Shown here in pieces: positions 7,183 through 17,360 of a stretch of 64,000 nt of DNA (position 1 is the stretch's first letter; each line of letters begins with the position of its first letter). Where the stretch lies: contig LM994670.1 in assembly GCA_000753455.2 (NCBI GenBank), positions 270,464 to 334,463 on the forward strand, in the 5' to 3' direction. The notes beneath the pieces are model-generated. The model ran no database searches and was not told where the DNA came from. It saw nothing but the letters and a program-made list of their open reading frames with translations. The position numbers were made by a program, and so were the translations under genes. The DNA is from Clostridium jeddahitimonense (GTDB taxonomy: Bacteria; Bacillota; Clostridia; Clostridiales; Clostridiaceae).

Positions 7183-9784
7183 TAACATTTATGAGGGCAA
7201 GAATATATACTCACATAAGAAATGTATAAGACTCGATGTTGATTTAGAAGGATATTGCGAAACACCTAGTAAGGAAATTGAAGGATTTAATGATGAATTA
7301 GTAAAGATGATTCCTGAATTATACACTCATAGGTGTGGAATAGATGAAGATGGAGGGTTTGTAAAAAGACTTAAGGAAGGTACATATTTAGCTCATATAT
7401 GTGAACACATTATTATTGCAATACAGAACATAATTGGGATAGAAGTTGCTTATGGAAAAGCAAGAGAGGTGGAAGGAGATATATATCAAATAATATATCA
7501 ATACAAATATCCTAAGGCTGGTATAGAATGTGCGAAGTTAGCTATTGATATCATTAATGGATTAATTAATGGTATTGTTATAGACTTTAAAACTAGGGTA
7601 TCAATAATAAAAGAGATGCTTAATGAAGAGTTAATAGGACCTAGTACTTTAGCGGTATGTGAGGCAGCGGAAAAGCATGGGTTGCCTGTTATGAAGTTAG
7701 GTAGTAGTAGTTTTTATCAAATAGGATATGGAAAGCAAGGAAGAGTCATAGAGGCATCAATTACAAGCAATACTAGCTGTATTGCGGCAGATATATCTTG
7801 CGATAAGTTATTAACTAAAGAGTTACTTGATTTACAGAATTTACCGATAGCTAGAGGTGCCAAAGTATATAACGTAATAAGTTTATTAAAAGAAGCTGAT
7901 AGAATAGGATATCCTTTAGTTTTAAAGCCACAGTATGGAAACAAGGGTAGAGGAGTAATTTTAGATATAAAAAATGAAAAAGAACTTATAACAGCTTATC
8001 AAAAGTTAATAAATGAGTTTAATGATATTATATTGGAGGAGTACCATAGAGGAGATGACTATAGAGTTTGTGTAGTTAATAATAAAGTAGTTGGAGTTTC
8101 TTTAAGAGTACCGCCATATATAATAGGAGATGGGAATAAGAGTGTAGAAGAATTAATAGATGAGTTAAATTCACATGAATATAGAGGAGAAGGACATGAA
8201 AAGCCTTTAACTAAAGTTAAGAAAGATGCTATGCTAAATAGTTTTATATCAGAACAAGGATATGCATTAAATAGTATTTTAGAAAGTGATAAAAAATTAT
8301 TATTAAGGAAAAATGCAAATTTATCCACTGGTGGTATAGCTATTGATTATACAGATAAGATATGTGAAGAGAATAAAGACATATGTATAAGGGCAGCAAA
8401 AGCTATAGGAATAGATGTATGTGGAGTAGATATATGTACAAATGATATATCAAAAAGTATTATAAACAATGGCATAATTATGGAGGTTAATACAGCGCCA
8501 GGATTAAGAATGCATATTTACCCTTCAGAAGGAAAGAGTAGAGATGTTGGTAATGAAATAATTAATATGATGTATAAAGATAGTATAAAAAATATACCTG
8601 TTGTATCCATAAGTGGAACAAATGGTAAAACCACAACTACACGTCTTATAAATTATACTTTATGTAAGCTTGGAATGTGTTCTGGAATGACTAGCACTGA
8701 AGGAATTTTTATAAATAACCAATGTATTGATATCGGTGATGATACAGGCATGGATAGTGCAAAATGCGTATTATTAAATAAGGATGTTGAAGTAGCTGTT
8801 CTTGAGACTGCGAGGGGTGGAATAATAAGAAGGGGATTAGCTTATGATTTAGCAGATGTAGCTGTAATAACAAACATAACTGAAGATCACTTAGGTTGTG
8901 ATGGAGTCAAGGATATGGAAGACTTGTGTTATGTAAAATCCTTAATAGCAGAAGCTGTCAAAGAAGAAGGTTATGCGGTTATAAATGCTGATGATAAGTA
9001 TAGTAAAACTATTATAGATAGAATAAAAGCTAATATAATATATTTCTCTAAGGATTATAAAAATCCACTTATAATTAATAGTATTAGAGAGGGAAAAACA
9101 GTAGTTTACTTAAAAGAAGATTATATATGCATAAATAAGAAAAGAAAAGAGTATAAGTTAAGTAACATTGATGATATACCTATAATATTAAATGGGGCAT
9201 TGAAGTTTAACATAGAAAATGTAATGGCTGCTTGTGCAGCGTTAGTTGGATTAGATATAGATTATAATCATATAAAAAACTCAATAGAGAGCTTTGAGCT
9301 TAACTCAAAGGAAAATTATGGACGATTTAATATTCATGATTACAATGGGGTAAGAATAATATTGGACTATGGACACAACATAGAAGGCTATAAAAAGGCT
9401 TTAACAGCAGTTAAAGAGATAACGAAAGGAAAAGTTATTGGGGTGATAGGTGTGCCTGGAGACAGGAGCAATGACTCGGTAAAAGAGATTGGAAAGATTA
9501 GTTCAAAATTCATTGATAGAATTATAATTAAGGAAGATAAAGATAGGCGAGGTAGAAAATTAGGTGAAATTGCACAATTAATAAAATTGGGAATTGATAG
9601 CAGTAATGAAAATAATAATGCTAAAATAGTTTTAGATGAAGTTGAAGCTTTAAAAGAAGCTATCAAAGAATCAAATGTAGGAGATAGTATTATTGTTTTT
9701 TATGAAAAAATAAAACCATTAATAGAAGTTATAGATAAATTGAATGATAACAAAAATAATACTGATATAATTAAATCAATTTAA
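7166..9784 (+). CDS. cphA: Cyanophycin synthetase (CphA)
   Basis: 872 residues, the standard length. Three parts are visible: an N-terminal domain (1-160); an ATP-grasp domain with LKPQYGNKGRGV near residue 253 and VCGVDICTNDI/EVNTAPGLRMH further on; and a Mur-ligase-like domain with P-loop SGTNGKTTTTR near 482 and ITEDHLGCDGVKDMEDL. The enzyme adds Asp to the backbone and Arg to the side chain in two ATP-dependent steps. CGAGGAGG at 7148-7155 serves ATG 7166, inside the end of cphB. No terminator separates the two genes, so cphB-cphA form an operon. All active-site motifs look intact. Confidence 0.95.
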   Translation: MKILSSNIYEGKNIYSHKKCIRLDVDLEGYCETPSKEIEGFNDELVKMIPELYTHRCGIDEDGGFVKRLKEGTYLAHICEHIIIAIQNIIGIEVAYGKAREVEGDIYQIIYQYKYPKAGIECAKLAIDIINGLINGIVIDFKTRVSIIKEMLNEELIGPSTLAVCEAAEKHGLPVMKLGSSSFYQIGYGKQGRVIEASITSNTSCIAADISCDKLLTKELLDLQNLPIARGAKVYNVISLLKEADRIGYPLVLKPQYGNKGRGVILDIKNEKELITAYQKLINEFNDIILEEYHRGDDYRVCVVNNKVVGVSLRVPPYIIGDGNKSVEELIDELNSHEYRGEGHEKPLTKVKKDAMLNSFISEQGYALNSILESDKKLLLRKNANLSTGGIAIDYTDKICEENKDICIRAAKAIGIDVCGVDICTNDISKSIINNGIIMEVNTAPGLRMHIYPSEGKSRDVGNEIINMMYKDSIKNIPVVSISGTNGKTTTTRLINYTLCKLGMCSGMTSTEGIFINNQCIDIGDDTGMDSAKCVLLNKDVEVAVLETARGGIIRRGLAYDLADVAVITNITEDHLGCDGVKDMEDLCYVKSLIAEAVKEEGYAVINADDKYSKTIIDRIKANIIYFSKDYKNPLIINSIREGKTVVYLKEDYICINKKRKEYKLSNIDDIPIILNGALKFNIENVMAACAALVGLDIDYNHIKNSIESFELNSKENYGRFNIHDYNGVRIILDYGHNIEGYKKALTAVKEITKGKVIGVIGVPGDRSNDSVKEIGKISSKFIDRIIIKEDKDRRGRKLGEIAQLIKLGIDSSNENNNAKIVLDEVEALKEAIKESNVGDSIIVFYEKIKPLIEVIDKLNDNKNNTDIIKSI

Positions 9785-9857
9785 TAAATATGTAAACCTA
9801 AGAGATATTTACGAGAAATAAAATAACTTATATAATATAGGTTATAACAAGATTTAT

Positions 9858-9886
9858 AAAGTTCAGGTAATACCTGAACTTTATTT
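9858..9886 (+). terminator. Intrinsic terminator after cphA
   Basis: Stem AGTTCAGGTA/TACCTGAACT with a one-base centre, then TTTATTTAAA. It lies 70 bases past the cphA stop and before ispE. Confidence 0.65.
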
Positions 9887-9922
9887 AAAATCTATAGTGA
9901 AAGTCGAAAGGAACTGAATGAG

Positions 9923-10765
9923 ATGAAGATTAGAGCTTATGCTAAAGTGAATATTTCTCTAGATGTAGTTGGAAAAAGGGAAGACGGGTATCACCTTTTG
10001 AGAATGATAATGCAAAATATAGATTTATACGATGAAATTATTGTTGAAAAGCAAAGTAGAGATATTACTATAGAATGTAATAAGAATTATGTGCCAACAG
10101 ATTCAAGAAATCTTGCTTATAAGGCAGCAGTGGCTTTTAAAGAAAGATATAATATATCAGAAGGTTTAAAAATAAAAATATTTAAGAATATTCCTGTTTC
10201 AGCTGGTTTAGCAGGTGGAAGTACTGATGCAGCAGCAGTTTTAAAGTTAATGAATAAGATATTTGAAGTAAATGCACCTAAAGAAGAACTTATGGAATTA
10301 GGGTTAAAATTGGGTGCGGATATACCTTATTGTATACAAGGCGGAACTGCATTGTGTGAAGGTGTTGGTGAGATTATTACACCATTAAAGTCTTTTAAGG
10401 ATAAGATCATTGTTTTAGTAAAACCTTCTTTTGGTGTTTCAACTAAGGAAGTATATAAAAACTTTGATATGGAAAAAGTGAAAAAGCATCCAGAGACTGA
10501 AGCTTTAATAAAAGCTATGGCTGAAGATGATTTAAGATATGTTGCATATAATATGAGAAATTTATTAGAGAATGTAACATTGAAAAAGCATAAAGTTCTA
10601 ATAAGCTTAAAGGAAGAAATGAATAAATATGGTGCAATAAACTCTATGATGAGTGGAAGTGGACCAACTGTATTTGCTTTCTTTGATGATATGCTTAAAG
10701 CTCAAAAATGTTTTGAGAAGATGAAAGAAAAATATAATGAGGTATTTTTAACAAGAACTATATAA
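9923..10765 (+). CDS. ispE: 4-diphosphocytidyl-2-C-methyl-D-erythritol kinase (IspE)
   Basis: 280 residues. GHMP kinase fold: N-terminal AYAKVNISLDVVGKREDGYH, ATP-binding loop PVSAGLAGGSTDAAA near 91-105, and C-terminal MMSGSGPTVFAFF. It phosphorylates the 2-hydroxyl of CDP-methylerythritol in the non-mevalonate isoprenoid pathway, in the cytoplasm. The start has a weak GAAAGGAA site 10 bases upstream. spoIIR follows 67 bases later with no clear terminator between. In Clostridium ispE commonly precedes spoIIR. Confidence 0.95.
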   Translation: MKIRAYAKVNISLDVVGKREDGYHLLRMIMQNIDLYDEIIVEKQSRDITIECNKNYVPTDSRNLAYKAAVAFKERYNISEGLKIKIFKNIPVSAGLAGGSTDAAAVLKLMNKIFEVNAPKEELMELGLKLGADIPYCIQGGTALCEGVGEIITPLKSFKDKIIVLVKPSFGVSTKEVYKNFDMEKVKKHPETEALIKAMAEDDLRYVAYNMRNLLENVTLKKHKVLISLKEEMNKYGAINSMMSGSGPTVFAFFDDMLKAQKCFEKMKEKYNEVFLTRTI

Positions 10766-10781
10766 AAATAAATATTACAAT

Positions 10782-10809
10782 GAATAATCCCCTATAAATT
10801 GGAAATAAT
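10782..10809 (+). promoter_or_regulatory. Possible sigma-F-type promoter of spoIIR
   Basis: GAATA at 10782-10786, 14-base spacer, GGAAATAAT at 10801-10809, close to the forespore consensus GYWTA and GGnnAnAnT. spoIIR is a sigma-F target in Bacillus. Match is imperfect in the -35. Confidence 0.35.
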
Positions 10810-10832
10810 TAAACTAAGAGGGGGTTATATTT

Positions 10833-11471
10833 ATGAAAAAGAATATTTTTTGTTTTATTATAATATTATTTGTTATTAATTTATTTGGAGGATGCGATAT
10901 AGTTGAGAATGAAGAGTCATTAGATTTAAAGGAATTAAATTATGAAGAAATAGCGGACAAGCTAATAAGATTTCATGTAATAGCTAATAGTGATTCTGAA
11001 GAAGATCAGGCGTTAAAATTAAAGGTTAGGGATAGAATAATAGATAAAATGTCTATTAAGCTTGAAAAGGCTGAAAGTTTAGACCAAGCAAGGGATATAC
11101 TAAACTCAAGTATAGAAGAGGTAAATAGTATTGCTAGAGAGGTAATTATTGAAGAAGGCTTTGATTATGATGTAAATACTATGTTGTCAAATGAGAATTT
11201 TCCAGATAAGATATATGGAGATTATGTATTTCCACAAGGTACTTATGAAGCTTATAGAGTAATAATAGGAAGTGGAGAAGGGCAAAATTGGTGGTGTGTA
11301 ATGTTTCCTCCATTATGTTTTGTTGATGAGAGCAAAAATATAGTTGATACTAAAAAACTAGACGAAAATATAGCTAATTTAGATGATAAAGTTGAAGAAA
11401 ATAAAGAAGATAATAAGAAGGTTATATTTAAGTTTAAGGTAGTAGAGGTTTTTAATAAAATATTTAACTAG
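10833..11471 (+). CDS. spoIIR: Stage II sporulation protein R (SpoIIR)
   Basis: 212 residues. An N-terminal hydrophobic signal (5-20) ends LFGGC, so it could be a secreted or lipid-anchored form; the lipobox is atypical. The family hallmark KLIRFHVIANSDSEEDQALK is at about 43-62, followed by the conserved YGDYVFPQGTYEAYR and GQNWWCVMFPPLCF. SpoIIR is made in the forespore, exported to the intermembrane space, and triggers SpoIIGA to cleave pro-sigma-E. AGAGGGGG upstream of ATG. The charged C-terminus (NLDDKVEENKEDNKK) is shorter than in Bacillus. A PP-loop gene starts 15 bases downstream. Confidence 0.93.
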   Translation: MKKNIFCFIIILFVINLFGGCDIVENEESLDLKELNYEEIADKLIRFHVIANSDSEEDQALKLKVRDRIIDKMSIKLEKAESLDQARDILNSSIEEVNSIAREVIIEEGFDYDVNTMLSNENFPDKIYGDYVFPQGTYEAYRVIIGSGEGQNWWCVMFPPLCFVDESKNIVDTKKLDENIANLDDKVEENKEDNKKVIFKFKVVEVFNKIFN

Positions 11472-11486
11472 TAGAGGAGTACTAAT

Positions 11487-12476
11487 ATGACAAAAGCGTT
11501 AGCGATGGTTTCAGGTGGACTAGATAGTATACTAGCCGCAAAACTTATAAAAGAACAAGGGATAGAAGTAATAGGTATTTGCTTTAGATCTTACTTCTTT
11601 AGTGAAGAAAGTGCTAAGAAGATGACAAAGCAAATAGATATTCCATTAGTAGTAGTGGATTTTTCTAATGAACATCTGGATATGGTTAAGAATCCTAAAC
11701 ATGGAAGAGGTAAGAATATGAATCCATGTATAGATTGCCATGCCATGATGATGAATTATGCAGGAAAGTTATTAGAAGAATATAATGCAGATTTTATTAT
11801 AACAGGTGAAGTTTTAAATCAAAGACCTATGTCTCAAAATAGACAAGCACTTAACATTGTAAAAAAAGAATCAGGATTTGCAAATAAGATTTTAAGACCA
11901 CTATGTGCTAAGAATTTGGATCCAACAGAAATGGAGTTAAACGGATTAGTTGATAGAGAAAAGCTATTAGATATATCAGGAAGAAGTAGAAAAGCTCAAA
12001 TGGAACTTGCTGAGAAGTGGGGAATAACAGAATATCCATCGCCAGCAGGGGGCTGTAGGTTAACAGAACCTAATTATGCTTTAAGATTAAAAGATTTATT
12101 AGATTATAAAGATGAAGTAGAGGAAGATGAATTAAGTCTTTTAAGATATGGTAGACACTTTAGAACTAAGGATAATAACAAAATAATAGTTGCTAGAACC
12201 AAAGATGAAGGAGATATGATTAAAAATCATATAGATGGAAGCTATTATTCGTTCCATACTTCAGATTTTTCCGGAGCTCTTGTCTTATTAGAAAGTGAAG
12301 GCACAGAAGAAGACAGAAAGTTAGCAGCGAGAATATCAGGCAGATATAGCAAAGGAAAAGATGAAAAAATAGTAAAAGTTAAGTTTGGAAAGTATGGAAA
12401 TAAGTTTAGCTCTGAAATAGAAGTAGAACCTATAAGTGATGATGAGTTACAAGAATACATAGTATCAGTTAAGTAG
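11487..12476 (+). CDS. PP-loop ATPase (ThiI/MnmA-like) with NFACT-R-like C-terminal domain
   Basis: 329 residues. The PP-loop SGGLDS is at residues 9-14, so this is an adenylating ATP pyrophosphatase of the ThiI/MnmA/TtuA kind. A Cys pair in NPCIDCHAMM (about 80-83) and GGCRLTEPNYALRL (near 190) suggest metal or sulfur handling. The last 110 residues (from FRTKDNNKIIVARTKDEGDM) resemble the NFACT-R/DUF814 nucleic-acid-binding domain. I infer a tRNA thiolation or related modification enzyme; the substrate is unknown. It is tightly spaced with spoIIR (15 bases) and the next gene (9 bases), so it is probably co-transcribed. Common in Clostridia, mostly unstudied. Confidence 0.75.
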   Translation: MTKALAMVSGGLDSILAAKLIKEQGIEVIGICFRSYFFSEESAKKMTKQIDIPLVVVDFSNEHLDMVKNPKHGRGKNMNPCIDCHAMMMNYAGKLLEEYNADFIITGEVLNQRPMSQNRQALNIVKKESGFANKILRPLCAKNLDPTEMELNGLVDREKLLDISGRSRKAQMELAEKWGITEYPSPAGGCRLTEPNYALRLKDLLDYKDEVEEDELSLLRYGRHFRTKDNNKIIVARTKDEGDMIKNHIDGSYYSFHTSDFSGALVLLESEGTEEDRKLAARISGRYSKGKDEKIVKVKFGKYGNKFSSEIEVEPISDDELQEYIVSVK

Positions 12477-12485
12477 GAGGTAATT

Positions 12486-12902
12486 ATGGAAAAGAATGCA
12501 GTAATTCAAGTGAAAAGTTTTTCGGATTTAGACGAAGGCGATGCAATTGAAGTTATTACTCCAGGTAAATTTATAGTTAAGGAAAATTTGTATGAAGTTG
12601 TATATGAGGAATCGGAGATTTCAGGAATGAAGGGAACAACTACAACTCTTAAAATAGAAGAAGATAGATTTATTTTAGAAAGAGTAGGAACAACTTGTAC
12701 TACTATGGAATTTAAAATTGGAGAAATGGGTTTGTCGCTATATAATACTCCATATGGAATGTTACATTTACATATAGATACAAAAATATTAGACATAAAT
12801 ATAGATGAAAATGGTGGTTCTATTTATGCAAAGTATCTTTTAGGAGCAGAAGGTCAACCTCCGATAACTACGGATATAAAAGTGAAAATTAAGGTACAAT
12901 AA
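12486..12902 (+). CDS. DUF1934 (YwiB-like) beta-barrel protein
   Basis: 138 residues. Matches the DUF1934 family: ITPGKFIVKENLYEVVYEES, TTTTLKIEEDRFILERVG, then GMLHLHIDTKILDI and a final strand TTDIKVKIKVQ. The fold is calycin-like, all beta, cytosolic; no enzymatic residue is known. It starts 9 bases after the PP-loop gene with GTAGGAGG at its start, and is closed by a terminator. Function unknown. Confidence 0.8.
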   Translation: MEKNAVIQVKSFSDLDEGDAIEVITPGKFIVKENLYEVVYEESEISGMKGTTTTLKIEEDRFILERVGTTCTTMEFKIGEMGLSLYNTPYGMLHLHIDTKILDINIDENGGSIYAKYLLGAEGQPPITTDIKVKIKVQ

Positions 12903-12930
12903 TAAAAAGTGGCTATATGCCACTTTTTTT
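12903..12930 (+). terminator. Intrinsic terminator after the DUF1934 gene
   Basis: Stem AAAAGTGGC/GCCACTTTT with a TATAT-type loop and seven T residues. Confidence 0.85.
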
Positions 12931-13000
12931 GTATAGATGAAAAATTTTATGGCTATAAATTAAATATTAGATCGCTTGAGATGATAATTAATTTATAGAG

Positions 13001-13291
13001 GTGATAAAAATAGAAAGATATAGAGTTATTATAGAAGTTTTATGTAGACATTATGAAATTAGTGATTTAGATTTAATGACTTTGCTTAAAAATAAAGAGT
13101 GTAAGTATTTATTTTTGTTGTTGCTAAGCGAGTATGGATGTTTAGAAAAAGAGAAACTTGTAAGTGAATTGATATTTAGTAGTAATAAGAGTATAAATTA
13201 TAATTTAAAGAAAGCAGAAGAAAAACTGCTTATTAATAAGCAATTCAGAGATAATTATTCCATTTTAGAAAAAACAGTAAAAAATGACTGA
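13001..13291 (+). CDS. Small protein resembling DnaA domain IV
   Basis: 96 residues if translation starts at GTG 13001. I do not recognise a named family. The layout resembles DnaA domain IV: a first helix (VIIEVLCRHYEISDLDL), a second (KYLFLLLLSEYG), then NKSINYNLKKAEEKLLINK, comparable with the DnaA signature region RDHTTVxHAxxKI and its last helix. A DNA-binding role is an inference from this weak likeness. The start is odd: GAGGTGA (12999-13005) overlaps the GTG, and no ATG lies at proper distance; codon 4 is ATA at 13010. It sits directly upstream of pyrG, where Bacillus has rpoE (delta subunit), but the sequence does not look like RpoE. Confidence 0.55.
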   Translation: MIKIERYRVIIEVLCRHYEISDLDLMTLLKNKECKYLFLLLLSEYGCLEKEKLVSELIFSSNKSINYNLKKAEEKLLINKQFRDNYSILEKTVKND

Positions 13292-13300
13292 TATGTGTCA

Positions 13301-13330
13301 TTGATTAAAATTAAAATATTATGATATTAT
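13301..13330 (+). promoter_or_regulatory. Probable sigma-A promoter of pyrG
   Basis: TTGATT at 13301-13306, 18-base spacer, TATTAT at 13325-13330. Starts a leader of about 150 bases that includes the hairpin at 13346. Confidence 0.5.
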
Positions 13331-13345
13331 AGAAAAATGTTGATG

Positions 13346-13376
13346 AGCCTCACTTATTTATAAGGTGAGGTATTTT
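13346..13376 (+). promoter_or_regulatory. Leader hairpin upstream of pyrG (possible attenuator)
   Basis: GCCTCACTTA pairs with TAAGGTGAGG, then TATTTTAAAT. It lies about 10 bases into the predicted leader. Many Gram-positive pyrG genes are attenuated by a leader hairpin, but the G-run start needed for the Bacillus reiterative mechanism is not visible, so the mechanism is open. Confidence 0.4.
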
Positions 13377-13484
13377 AAATTATACTAAATATAAAATCAA
13401 GAGTCAATAGGGAAAATGTATTTTTTGAATTAAAAGTTTCACGATTATTAAATATCAATTTTATTTGTTTAGGAGGAAGTATAA

Positions 13485-15089
<1,605 letters not shown>

Positions 15090-15104
15090 TTGAATTATAT
15101 TGAA

Positions 15105-15133
15105 GAAGCATAGTATAACTGTGCTTCTTTTTG
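15105..15133 (+). terminator. Intrinsic terminator of pyrG
   Basis: Stem GAAGCATAGT/ACTGTGCTTC followed by TTTTT. Confidence 0.8.
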
Positions 15134-15352
15134 ATTAATTGTTATAAAAAATATAAAAAGGGATAAGCTTATAATATAAGTTTTTATTGTTTTTTAGCTT
15201 TTATTGCTTCATAATTATATATACATAAGCAAGAAAGATAAATTTCTGATTTAGTTAGTTTAAATTTCAGATGAAAATTCAGTTCATATATATCAGTTCT
15301 AAAGAGATAATCTAAGAATTCCCTAGGTAAAATAACAATTGGAGGTGTAGTT

Positions 15353-16759
15353 TTGACAAGAGAAAACTATGAAAAGATGACCTTAGCAGAATTAAAGGAA
15401 GTTGCTAAGAATTTAGGTATTAAAAATATAAGTAAGTTAAAAAAGTTAGAGTTAGTAGATGAAATAATAAAAAAATCACCTAACAAAATTGAAAAGGATG
15501 GAGTAGTGTTAGTTGAGAAAATTGCTCCTAAGGCAAAAGTTGTAGCTCAAGAAGCTGAAGTACAGCAAGAACAAATTAGTGAAGAGAATAGGGAAGAGAA
15601 AAAAGAAAGACTTAAAGTTATGATAAATGAGTCAGGATCTGCTAAAGGAGTATTAGAGGTTCAAGAAAATAATAACTTTGGTTTTTTAAGATGCGATAAT
15701 TATCAAACAGGAGAAAATGATATATACGTATCTCCATCTCAAATAAGAAGGTTTAATCTTAGAACTGGAGATGAAGTTCAAGGTAAAGTAAGAGAGGCTA
15801 AAGAGGGAGAAAAGTTTAAGGCTTTACTTTTTGTTGAAAAGGTAAATGGCGAGGATCCTAATAAAGCAATAGGAAGAAAAGCATTTGAAAGTTTAACTCC
15901 TATATATCCAAATGAAAGATTACACTTGGAAAGTAAAGATAGAAATGATTTATCTTCAAGACTTATGGATATTATATGTCCAATAGGTAAAGGGCAAAGA
16001 GGTATAATAGTTGCTCCGCCAAAGGCTGGTAAAACAACTCTATTAAAGAAGGTAGCTCAAAATATCTCTCGTAATTATCCAGATGTTAAGCTTATAGTTT
16101 TACTAATAGATGAAAGACCTGAAGAAGTTACTGATATGAAGAGGTCAATAGATGGAGATGTTATATATTCAACATTTGATGAAGAACCACAAAATCATAT
16201 CAAAGTATCAAGAATGGTGTTAGAAAGAGCAAAAAGAATGGTTGAACAAGGCAAGGATGTAGTTATACTTTTAGATAGTATTACAAGACTATCAAGAGCA
16301 TACAATCTTACTATAACACCGACAGGAAGAACATTATCTGGAGGTTTAGATCCAGGGGCATTAATTATGCCAAAGAAATTCTTTGGAGCGGCTAGAAATA
16401 TTGAAGAAGGTGGATCATTAACTATACTTGCTACAGCTTTAGTTGAGACTGGATCAAGAATGGATGATATGATCTTTGAAGAATTTAAGGGAACAGGAAA
16501 TATGGAAGTTCACTTAGATAGAAAACTTCAGGAAAGAAGAATATTCCCAGCTATAGATATTTACAAGTCAGGAACTAGAAAAGAAGACTTACTATTAAGT
16601 GAGGCAGAAAAAGAAGTTGCTTTTGCAATAAGAAGAGTTATGTATAGAGATGGTAATATAGAAACTATAACAGAGAACCTTATTAATATGCTTTCTAAAA
16701 CTAAGGATAATGAAGAGTTTATTTCAGTTTTCCCTAAGAGTGAAGCTTTTAAAAAGTAG
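15353..16759 (+). CDS. rho: Transcription termination factor Rho
   Basis: 468 residues, TTG start preceded by GGAGGTG (15341-15347). An N-terminal SAP-like Rho_N helix-extended domain (residues 8-42, [15 protein letters not shown]) is followed by a charged linker, the cold-shock RNA-binding domain (about 95-165, [20 protein letters not shown]) and the RecA-like ATPase with P-loop [11 protein letters not shown] near 222 and [13 protein letters not shown]. The hexameric helicase terminates untranslated transcripts. The 220-base upstream stretch has no gene and may hold a long leader; rho is often autoregulated, but nothing specific is visible. rpmE lies convergent downstream, the usual Clostridium order. 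Confidence 0.97.
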   Translation: MTRENYEKMTLAELKEVAKNLGIKNISKLKKLELVDEIIKKSPNKIEKDGVVLVEKIAPKAKVVAQEAEVQQEQISEENREEKKERLKVMINESGSAKGVLEVQENNNFGFLRCDNYQTGENDIYVSPSQIRRFNLRTGDEVQGKVREAKEGEKFKALLFVEKVNGEDPNKAIGRKAFESLTPIYPNERLHLESKDRNDLSSRLMDIICPIGKGQRGIIVAPPKAGKTTLLKKVAQNISRNYPDVKLIVLLIDERPEEVTDMKRSIDGDVIYSTFDEEPQNHIKVSRMVLERAKRMVEQGKDVVILLDSITRLSRAYNLTITPTGRTLSGGLDPGALIMPKKFFGAARNIEEGGSLTILATALVETGSRMDDMIFEEFKGTGNMEVHLDRKLQERRIFPAIDIYKSGTRKEDLLLSEAEKEVAFAIRRVMYRDGNIETITENLINMLSKTKDNEEFISVFPKSEAFKK

Positions 16760-16815
16760 TTAAGAGCAACAAGTTAATAGTTAAAGATGAAATTACTAAG
16801 CAATTTCTTAAATAT

Positions 16816-16845
16816 AAAAAATCTAGCTATTGCTAGATTTTTTAT
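16816..16845 (+). terminator. Intrinsic terminator of rho
   Basis: Stem AAAATCTAGC/GCTAGATTTT with loop TATT and six T residues. Confidence 0.85.
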
Positions 16846-16929
16846 ATTACACTAAATGATAATTAGGAATTTGTTTTTTGTACTATCAACATAATATTTA
16901 ATTAATTTATTGCTTTTATTTTTTTGCAA

Positions 16930-16961
16930 AAGAAAACAGGAAAGATATAAATCTTTCCTGT
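16930..16961 (-). terminator. Intrinsic terminator of rpmE
   Basis: Stem ACAGGAAAGAT/ATCTTTCCTGT; on the minus strand it runs into TTTTCTTTTGC. Confidence 0.75.
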
Positions 16962-16978
16962 TGATCCAAAAAGTTAAA

Positions 16979-17185
16979 TTACTTGTTAAGACCGAATTTC
17001 TTGTTGAACTTATCAACTCTACCGCCGATATCAACGATTTTTTGCTTACCAGTGAAGAATGGGTGGCATTTAGCACATATATCAACTTTTAACTCTTCTT
17101 TAACTGATCCAGTTGTGAAAGTGTTTCCACATGCGCACTTAACCACAGCATCGTGATGGTAATTTGGATGTATGCCTTCTCTCAT
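16979..17185 (-). CDS. rpmE: 50S ribosomal protein L31, zinc-binding type
   Basis: 68 residues. Contains KCACGNTF and [15 protein letters not shown], giving the Cys-x-Cys and Cys-x-x-Cys set of the zinc-containing L31 form. The N-terminus [20 protein letters not shown] is typical. It joins the central protuberance of the 50S subunit. Ribosome binding site GAGGTG lies upstream on the minus strand. It has its own consensus promoter and terminator, convergent with rho and divergent from tdk. Confidence 0.97.
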   Translation of the reverse strand: MREGIHPNYHHDAVVKCACGNTFTTGSVKEELKVDICAKCHPFFTGKQKIVDIGGRVDKFNKKFGLNK

Positions 17186-17244
17186 TATGATTCACCTCTT
17201 TCGAAATTTAAGTATCATTAAACGACATATTTAACGACTAATAG

Positions 17245-17273
17245 AGTATAACATATGGGGTATAAAAGGTCAA
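17245..17273 (-). promoter_or_regulatory. Sigma-A promoter of rpmE
   Basis: On the minus strand TTGACC (17268-17273), 17-base spacer, TATACT (17245-17250). Confidence 0.75.
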
Positions 17274-17360
17274 TGATAATTAAGGTGTAAAACATCTTTT
17301 TAATAATGGTTTAAAATGCTATAATCGATATATATAACTATCGAAGAAGGAGACGAATTA

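Noticed and set aside
15134..15352. rho leader as a riboswitch or attenuator
   Set aside because: AT-rich, with only weak pairing (AAGCTTAT/ATAAGTTT); no conserved motif recognised.
16910..17092. 60-codon plus-strand frame opposite rpmE
   Set aside because: It is antisense to the rpmE coding sequence and terminator.
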